Assembly: GCA_937891045.1 (NCBI GenBank)
Contig: CALBEV010000139.1
Coordinates: 1-10,656 of the forward strand
Direction of reading: 5' to 3'
DNA: 10,656 nt
Source: an uncultured Burkholderiales bacterium
GTDB taxonomy: Bacteria > Pseudomonadota > Gammaproteobacteria > Burkholderiales > Burkholderiaceae
The position numbers were made by a program, and so were the translations under genes. Positions 5,786-10,656 of this stretch are shown piece after piece (the stretch's first letter is position 1; every line of letters starts with the position of its first letter). The notes under the pieces are model-generated. The model worked only from the letters and a program-made list of their open reading frames with translations. It did not search any database and was not told the origin of the DNA.

Positions 5786-8779
5786 ATGTCCACAACACCA
5801 GCTCAACCCGGCTTAGACAGCCTGTCCAAATCCTTTGAACCCGCCGCTTTGGAAGCCCATTGGGGGCCCGAGTGGGAAAAGAGAGGTTACGGTGTCGCTG
5901 GATTTCGCGGCACCGGCCAAGCAAAGGCAGAACAACCATCCTTCGCCATTCAGTTGCCGCCGCCCAATGTGACCGGCACCTTGCACATGGGCCATGCGTT
6001 CAACCAGACCATCATGGACAGCCTGACGCGCTATCACCGCATGCGCGGCTTCAATACCGTGTGGATTCCCGGCACAGACCATGCTGGCATTGCCACGCAA
6101 ATCGTGGTCGAGCGTCAGTTGCAAGCCCAAGGCATCAACCGCCATGACATGGGCCCCACACCTGCTGAAGCCCGCAAGAATTTCATCAGCAAAGTATGGG
6201 AATGGAAAGAGCATTCAGGCAACACCATCACCCAGCAAATGCGCCGCATGGGCGACAGCGTGGACTGGACGCGCGAGTACTTCACGATGGACGGCAAGTT
6301 GACACCTGTGGTGACCGACACCTTCGTGAAGCTTTACCAACAAGGCTTGATTTACCGTGGTAAGCGCTTGGTGAATTGGGACCCTGTGCTGATGAGTGCG
6401 GTGTCTGACTTGGAAGTGGAGAGCACCGAATCGGAAGGCAAGATGCACTACATCTGCTATCCGTTTGCCAATGGCCCTCAGCTGATTGACGGCGTCGCGC
6501 AAAAAGGCATGACGATCGCTACCACCCGCCCTGAAACCATGATGGCCGATGGTGCCTTGGCTGTGCATCCCGAAGATGAACGCTACAAACACCTTGTAGG
6601 AAAAATGGTCGATCTGCCTTTGTGCAATCGGCAAATCCCCATCATTGCCGATGACTTCGTCGACCGCGAATTTGGCTCGGGTTGCGTGAAGATCACCGGC
6701 GCCCACGACTTCAATGACTACGCCTGTGCGCAGCGTCACGGCTTGCCACTCATCACCATCTTCACGCTGGATGCCAAGGTCAATGAAAACGGTCCTGCCG
6801 CCTACCAAGGCATGGACCGCTTTGATGCCCGCAAAGCCGTCAACCGCGACTTGGAAGCCATGGGCTTGATGCTGGAGATCAAGCCCCACAAGCTGATGCT
6901 GCCGATTTGCGCCCGCACCGGCCAAGTGGTTGAACCCATGCTGACCGACCAATGGTTTGTCGACATGAACAGGGTCAGCCCGCAAGACGCCACCGGCAAA
7001 AGCATCGCCCAAAAGGCCATCGATGCAGTGCAGTCCGGTGAGGTGAAGTTCGTGCCCGAGAACTGGGTGAACACCTACAACCAGTGGATGAACAACATCA
7101 CCGATTGGTGCATCAGCCGTCAACTCTGGTGGGGCCATCAAATCCCTGCTTGGTATGACGAAGACGGCAAGGTGTACGTGGCCCACAACGAAGCCGAGGC
7201 CCAGGCCCAAGCGCCAGGCAAAACACTGCGCCGAGATGAAGACGTGTTGGACACTTGGTACTCCAGCGCTTTGGTGCCGTTCAGCACCTTGGGGTGGCAG
7301 GGTGATACAGCTGTTCATCAATCCGGGCGCGAAACGAACACGAGCCAACTCGACGCTGCAGCGACGCTCGGCAACGCTTCTGCCAACAAACTCTTGGATG
7401 CAGACCTGTACCTGCCCTCCAGTGTCTTGGTCACAGGCTACGACATCATCTTCTTTTGGGTCGCCCGCATGATCATGATGACCACGCATTTCACCGGCCA
7501 AGTACCTTTCAAGCATGTCTACATCCACGGTTTGGTGCGTGACGCCCAAGGCAAGAAGATGAGCAAGTCCGAGGGCAATGTGCTGGACCCTGTGGACTTG
7601 ATTGACGGCATTGCACTCGAACCTTTGCTGGACAAACGCAGCCAAGGTTTGCGCAAGCCCGAAACCGCCCCACAGGTGCGCAAAAACACCCAAAAAGAAT
7701 TTCCAGAGGGCATTCCCGCTTACGGCGCTGATGCCTTGCGCTTCACCTTCGCCGCCTTGGCCAGTTTGGGACGCAGCATCAACTTCGACAGCAAGCGCTG
7801 CGAGGGTTATCGCAACTTCTGCAACAAATTGTGGAACGCCACGCGCTTTGTCTTGATGAATTGTGAAGGCCAAGATTGCGGCCTCATGGACCACACCAAA
7901 GCCGACTGTGCGCCGGGCGGCAAAGCACACAACTACATGCACTTCAGCCAAGCCGATCGATGGATTTCATCCGTGTTGCAGCAGGTTGAAGCGGATGTGG
8001 CCAAAGGCTTTGAGGAATACCGCCTGGACAACGTCGCCACAGCGCTTTATGAATTTGTCTGGAACGAATACTGCGATTGGTATTTGGAAATCGCCAAGGT
8101 GCAAATCCAAACCGGTGGCCCGGCCGAACAACGGGCCACACGCCGTACCCTCATCCGCACCTTGGAAGCCATCCTTCGTTTAGCGCATCCCATCATTCCG
8201 TTCATCACCGAAGAACTGTGGCAAAAGGTCGCGCCCGTGGCGGGCATGCCCGGCGAGTCGGTCAGCATTGCGCGTTACCCCGAGGCACAACCGAACAAAA
8301 TCGACCTGCAAGCCATCGCCAATGTGCAGCAACTCAAAGCCTTGGTGGACGCATGCCGCAATTTGCGGGGCGAGATGAACGTGTCACCGTCCACCCGCAT
8401 GCCGATGTTTGTGTTGGGCCATGCCGAGTTCATGCGCAGCAATGCGGCTGTCTTGCAAGCCCTCGCCAAACTCAGCGAGGTGAAAATATTTGACGATGAA
8501 GCCGCTTGGCAAGCCGCCGCGCAAGCCGCCCCTGTGGCGGTGGTAGGTGAAGCCCGTTTGTGCTTGTTCATCGAAGTTGATGTCGCGGCTGAAAAGATCC
8601 GCTTGGGCAAAGAAATTGCACGATTGCAAAACGAAATCACCAAGGCCAACGGCAAGCTGAGCAACGAAGCCTTTGTGGCCAAAGCGCCACCTGCAGTGAT
8701 TGCGCAAGAGCGTCAGCGGGTGGCCGACTTTGAAGCCACTTTGCTCAAAGTGGCTGATCAGTTAAAGAGGCTCGTGTGA
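5786..8779 (+). CDS. valS: Valine--tRNA ligase (valyl-tRNA synthetase)
   Basis: A class Ia aminoacyl-tRNA synthetase of 997 residues that charges tRNA-Val in the cytoplasm and edits mischarged threonine. The HIGH-type motif is HMGH at residues 67-70, within [25 protein letters not shown] context. The editing (CP1) domain includes [17 protein letters not shown]. The KMSKS motif is exact at 591-595, in [13 protein letters not shown]. An anticodon-binding helical domain follows ([13 protein letters not shown]), then a C-terminal coiled-coil tRNA arm from about residue 930. The length exceeds the E. coli enzyme (951 residues). Part of the excess is a segment near 506-540, between TLGW and [12 protein letters not shown], where the E. 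coli spacer is about 12 residues and here about 39. The ATG at 5786 matches the usual N-terminus, although no clear Shine-Dalgarno sequence precedes it. It is divergent from the glycine riboswitch. Confidence 0.98.
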   Translation: MSTTPAQPGLDSLSKSFEPAALEAHWGPEWEKRGYGVAGFRGTGQAKAEQPSFAIQLPPPNVTGTLHMGHAFNQTIMDSLTRYHRMRGFNTVWIPGTDHAGIATQIVVERQLQAQGINRHDMGPTPAEARKNFISKVWEWKEHSGNTITQQMRRMGDSVDWTREYFTMDGKLTPVVTDTFVKLYQQGLIYRGKRLVNWDPVLMSAVSDLEVESTESEGKMHYICYPFANGPQLIDGVAQKGMTIATTRPETMMADGALAVHPEDERYKHLVGKMVDLPLCNRQIPIIADDFVDREFGSGCVKITGAHDFNDYACAQRHGLPLITIFTLDAKVNENGPAAYQGMDRFDARKAVNRDLEAMGLMLEIKPHKLMLPICARTGQVVEPMLTDQWFVDMNRVSPQDATGKSIAQKAIDAVQSGEVKFVPENWVNTYNQWMNNITDWCISRQLWWGHQIPAWYDEDGKVYVAHNEAEAQAQAPGKTLRRDEDVLDTWYSSALVPFSTLGWQGDTAVHQSGRETNTSQLDAAATLGNASANKLLDADLYLPSSVLVTGYDIIFFWVARMIMMTTHFTGQVPFKHVYIHGLVRDAQGKKMSKSEGNVLDPVDLIDGIALEPLLDKRSQGLRKPETAPQVRKNTQKEFPEGIPAYGADALRFTFAALASLGRSINFDSKRCEGYRNFCNKLWNATRFVLMNCEGQDCGLMDHTKADCAPGGKAHNYMHFSQADRWISSVLQQVEADVAKGFEEYRLDNVATALYEFVWNEYCDWYLEIAKVQIQTGGPAEQRATRRTLIRTLEAILRLAHPIIPFITEELWQKVAPVAGMPGESVSIARYPEAQPNKIDLQAIANVQQLKALVDACRNLRGEMNVSPSTRMPMFVLGHAEFMRSNAAVLQALAKLSEVKIFDDEAAWQAAAQAAPVAVVGEARLCLFIEVDVAAEKIRLGKEIARLQNEITKANGKLSNEAFVAKAPPAVIAQERQRVADFEATLLKVADQLKRLV

Positions 8780-8792
8780 TATTCGCTGAGTG

Positions 8793-8875
8793 ACTGGCAT
8801 GGTGGGTCGGGCCGAACGTTGCCGCATGCGGCGGTGAGAGGCGACCGAACCCACGATGGCAGGCACGACACCAGT
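8793..8875. repeat. Nested inverted repeat / possible structured RNA in the valS-tusA convergent gap
   Basis: The gap between valS and the minus-strand tusA-like gene holds a nested dyad. The outermost arms are ACTGG (8793-8797) and CCAGT (8871-8875). The middle arms are GTGGG-TCGG (8802-8810) and CCGA-A-CCCAC (8845-8854), with one bulged base. The inner hairpin contains the perfect palindrome GCCGCATGCGGC (8821-8832), which extends outward with G-U pairs. No T-run follows on either strand, so it is not a standard Rho-independent terminator, though it may stop or protect both convergent transcripts. A REP-like repeat or a small structured RNA are alternatives. Counting copies in the genome would separate these. 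Confidence 0.5.
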
Positions 8876-8891
8876 GCTATCAATTCATGTA

Positions 8892-9128
8892 TCAGCGCCT
8901 TTTGAGCACGTGGATGAAGTCTTCGCCCACCGTCTCTTGCGACATCAACTCATTGCCGGTTTGCTTTGAAAAAGCAGCAAAGTCGCGCAACGAGCCTTTG
9001 TCGGTGGACACCACTTTCAGCAACTGACCGCTTTGCATCGCGGTCAAGGCTTTCTTGGCTTTCAGGATGGGCAAGGGACAATTCAAGCCCCGCGTGTCTA
9101 ATTCTTGATCGATCTGCATGGCCATCAT
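8892..9128 (-). CDS. tusA: TusA/SirA family sulfurtransferase
   Basis: A 78-residue protein of the TusA fold. It has the signature RGLNCPLPILKAKKAL with the CPxP motif, whose reactive cysteine is C17, followed by the usual core (VVSTDKGSLRDFAAFSKQTGNEL) and a C-terminal strand (FIHVLKRR). TusA proteins carry persulfide sulfur on that cysteine, for example toward tRNA 2-thiouridine synthesis or molybdenum-cofactor enzymes. Length is close to E. coli TusA (81). The start at 9128 overlaps the Nudix stop in an ATGA, pointing to translational coupling; ATG codons at 9125 and 9119 are alternatives. An upstream extension to 9233 lies inside the Nudix gene and is unlikely. Many genomes have several TusA paralogues, so the symbol denotes the family rather than proven orthology. 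It is the last gene of the cysM operon. Confidence 0.9.
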   Translation of the reverse strand: MMAMQIDQELDTRGLNCPLPILKAKKALTAMQSGQLLKVVSTDKGSLRDFAAFSKQTGNELMSQETVGEDFIHVLKRR

Positions 9129-9667
9129 TCTAAATTTTGAGCGGCACGCTCTTCCCAACTCATGAAGCGCGGCTCGATACCCTGGGTGCGCAGCCAATCG
9201 CCCATGGCATAGCCCGTGCCAGCTGGCCAACAAATGATGTCTTGGTAATCAAACAACTTGTATTCGGCCAGTTCAGGTGACAAACGAATCTCACCCTCCG
9301 CCACAGCGTGATAAGCAATGATGACTTGGTTCATGCGTTGAAAGTCATAAGCCCCCACCAACTTCAAGCTCGTCACTTTCAAATTGGTTTCTTCAGCGAC
9401 TTCACGGGCAATGCCTTCTTCTGGGGACTCACCAGCCTCCATGAAGCCAGTGATGAGTGCAAAGCGTCTGCCCGGCCAGGCCGCATTGCGGGCCAGCAAA
9501 ATTTGATGGCCTACCTGGACAATGCCTGCCAGCACGGGCGTGGGGTTGTTCCAATGGGTCCAGTTGCACACCACGCAGCGCATGCGTTGTTTCGGGCCGC
9601 CGTCTTCATCTTGGGTGATGAGTTGCAACTCGGTGGCGCACATCGGGCAATACTGAAAATGGCTCAT
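9125..9667 (-). CDS. Nudix hydrolase with N-terminal zinc ribbon
   Basis: A 180-residue protein. Residues 1-38 form a zinc-ribbon candidate with two CxxC pairs, C7/C10 and C31/C34. The Nudix box follows at about 74-96: G74, E80, then R88-E89 and E92-E93-T-N-L. It matches Gx5Ex7REUxEExGU except that N replaces the last glycine. Nudix enzymes hydrolyse nucleoside diphosphates linked to another moiety; the catalytic glutamates are all present. The zinc ribbon plus Nudix order recalls NudC (NADH pyrophosphatase / RNA decapping), but the protein is shorter than NudC and I do not see NudC's extra N-terminal domain, so I do not assign that activity. Both ends overlap their neighbours by 4 nt: its ATG (9667) overlaps the cysM stop, and its TGA overlaps the tusA-like start. 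Confidence 0.92.
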   Translation of the reverse strand: MSHFQYCPMCATELQLITQDEDGGPKQRMRCVVCNWTHWNNPTPVLAGIVQVGHQILLARNAAWPGRRFALITGFMEAGESPEEGIAREVAEETNLKVTSLKLVGAYDFQRMNQVIIAYHAVAEGEIRLSPELAEYKLFDYQDIICWPAGTGYAMGDWLRTQGIEPRFMSWEERAAQNLE

Positions 9668-10566
9668 GCCGGAAACACGCCTGTTGAAAGGTAACGGTCG
9701 CCTCGGTCGCAGACGATGAACACGATGGTGGCGTTTTCAACGCGTTTGGCTATTTCCAAGGCGACCCAGCAAGCACCAGCTGCTGAGATGCCTGCAAAGA
9801 TGCCCTCTTCACGGGCCATGCGTCGGCACATGTCTTCGGCGTCTTGTTGGCTCACATAAACGAGTTCATCCACATGGGTGGCATCGTAAATTTTGGGTAA
9901 ATATTCAGGGGACCATTTGCGAATGCCTGGAATGCGCGAGCCTTCGCTGGGTTGCGCACCGATGATTTGCACCTTGGGGTTTTTTTCTTTCAGGTAGCGC
10001 GACACACCCGTGATGGTGCCGGTGGTGCCCATGGCACTCACGAAGTGCGTGATCTGCCCATGCGTTTGCTGCCAAATTTCGGGGCCGGTGGTTTCATAGT
10101 GAATGCGCGGATTGTCGGCATTCGCGAATTGATCAAGCACCAAGCCCTTGCCTTGGGCTTGCATTTGATCGGCCAAATCACGAGCGCCTTCCATGCCGGT
10201 GCTTTTGGATGTGAGGATGAGTTCAGCGCCAAAAGCCTTCATGGTTTGCGCACGTTCAATCGACAAGTCCTCGGGCATGATGAGCACCATGCGGTAGCCT
10301 TTGATGGCTGCGGCCATGGCCAAAGCAATCCCGGTGTTGCCCGATGTCGCTTCAATCAAGGTGTCACCCGGTCGGATGTCACCGCGTTCTTCTGCACGTT
10401 GAATCATGGACAAGGCAGGACGGTCTTTCACCGAACCTGCGGGGTTGTTGCCCTCTAACTTGCCCAACAAGACATTGCCACGGTTTTTGTTGTCTGCTGC
10501 ACCAATGCGTTGCAGCGCGGCCAACGGTGTGTTTCCGATGGCTGATTCAATGGTCGGATAGTTCAT
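9664..10566 (-). CDS. cysM: Cysteine synthase B (O-acetylserine sulfhydrylase, CysM)
   Basis: A 300-residue PLP-dependent enzyme of the cysteine synthase/cystathionine beta-synthase family. It forms L-cysteine from O-acetylserine and sulfide or thiosulfate. The PLP lysine is K47 in NPAGSVKDR. The substrate loop TSGNTG is at 74-79 and the phosphate-binding GTTGT at 180-184. The segments PSEGSRIPGI and CDRGDRYLSTGVF are characteristic of CysM rather than CysK. The start at 10566 (MNYPTIESAIGNTPL) matches the family; AGGG lies directly before the ATG, so the Shine-Dalgarno is poorly placed. The frame stays open upstream to 10653, but that would run through the tRNA-Leu gene and is rejected. It is the first gene of a three-gene operon with a Nudix hydrolase and a TusA-like protein. 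Confidence 0.95.
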   Translation of the reverse strand: MNYPTIESAIGNTPLAALQRIGAADNKNRGNVLLGKLEGNNPAGSVKDRPALSMIQRAEERGDIRPGDTLIEATSGNTGIALAMAAAIKGYRMVLIMPEDLSIERAQTMKAFGAELILTSKSTGMEGARDLADQMQAQGKGLVLDQFANADNPRIHYETTGPEIWQQTHGQITHFVSAMGTTGTITGVSRYLKEKNPKVQIIGAQPSEGSRIPGIRKWSPEYLPKIYDATHVDELVYVSQQDAEDMCRRMAREEGIFAGISAAGACWVALEIAKRVENATIVFIVCDRGDRYLSTGVFPA

Positions 10567-10579
10567 CCCTACACTGTGC

Positions 10580-10585
10580 CATAAT
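10580..10585 (+). promoter_or_regulatory. Possible -10 element for tRNA-Leu
   Basis: CATAAT lies 16 nt upstream of the tRNA 5' end, a sensible distance for a short pre-tRNA leader. The hexamer 17 nt further upstream (ATAGTT) is a poor -35 and lies inside the start of cysM, so this call is weak. Confidence 0.35.
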
Positions 10586-10601
10586 TCCGCCTCTCCCTCC
10601 T

Positions 10602-10656
10602 GCCGGAGTGGCGAAATTGGTAGACGCAGCAGATTCAAAATCTGCCGGTGCAAAAC
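10602..10656 (+). tRNA. tRNA-Leu (CAA anticodon), 3' part beyond the window
   Basis: The 5' half is complete: acceptor strand GCCGGAG, TG, then a D arm beginning GCG and containing TTGGTAGACGC, and an anticodon stem GCAGA/TCTGC closing the loop TTCAAAA. The anticodon is CAA, reading UUG leucine codons. The sequence then enters the long variable arm expected of a class II tRNA (CGGTGCAAAAC) and is cut by the window edge. It closely resembles E. coli tRNA-Leu(CAA). It is divergent from cysM, with 35 nt between them. Confidence 0.95.

Noticed and set aside
6215..7951. 578-residue open frame antisense to valS
   Set aside because: It lies entirely within the well-supported valS gene, in a shadow frame caused by GC-biased codon use, and shows no recognisable motifs.
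8799..8860. Rho-independent terminator after valS
   Set aside because: The stem is good but no T-run follows on either strand, so it is listed only as an inverted repeat.
10567..10653. N-terminal extension of cysM to 10653
   Set aside because: It would translate the antisense of tRNA-Leu, and the family N-terminus begins at MNYPTIESAIGNTPL.

Overview
The window looks like a chromosomal segment of a betaproteobacterium, probably of the order Burkholderiales and plausibly a Comamonadaceae freshwater type. The basis is moderate to high GC, the protein flavour (a long ValRS with proteobacterial signatures, a DadA variant, CysM), and a single-domain rubrerythrin next to a heterodisulfide-reductase-like Fe-S protein. 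The genus is inference. I see no insertion sequence, prophage, CRISPR array or rRNA.

Left part (1-1617, minus strand): a left-truncated Fe-S oxidoreductase preceded by a short, single-domain rubrerythrin. They form a likely peroxide/oxygen-defence operon. Upstream of rubrerythrin (1703-1739) four tetranucleotides have the exact 7-nt spacing of an OxyR operator, though the match is imperfect.

Middle left (1801-4183, plus strand): a PheA/TfdB-type FAD monooxygenase followed 16 nt later by a FrnE-type DsbA-fold oxidoreductase with a CPWC active site. These two were probably transcribed together.

Centre (4189-5714, minus strand): the most striking part. A sigma70-like -10 is followed at once by a complete tandem (two-aptamer) glycine riboswitch, an expression-platform hairpin, and a DadA-type FAD D-amino-acid dehydrogenase/oxidase gene. 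The gene carries two independent lesions: an in-frame TGA at codon 164, and a 1-nt frameshift in a G run near codon 390. It reads as a recent pseudogene under an apparently intact riboswitch.

Right part: valS (5786-8779, plus strand) is divergent from the riboswitch and encodes a complete valyl-tRNA synthetase with an extra segment of about 27-30 residues near residues 506-540. A convergent intergenic region with a nested inverted repeat (8793-8875) separates it from a tightly coupled minus-strand operon, cysM - Nudix hydrolase - tusA-like, in which both junctions are 4-nt ATGA overlaps. CysM (cysteine synthesis) and the TusA-like protein (sulfur relay) share a sulfur theme. The window ends in the 5' part of a tRNA-Leu(CAA) gene on the plus strand, divergent from cysM.
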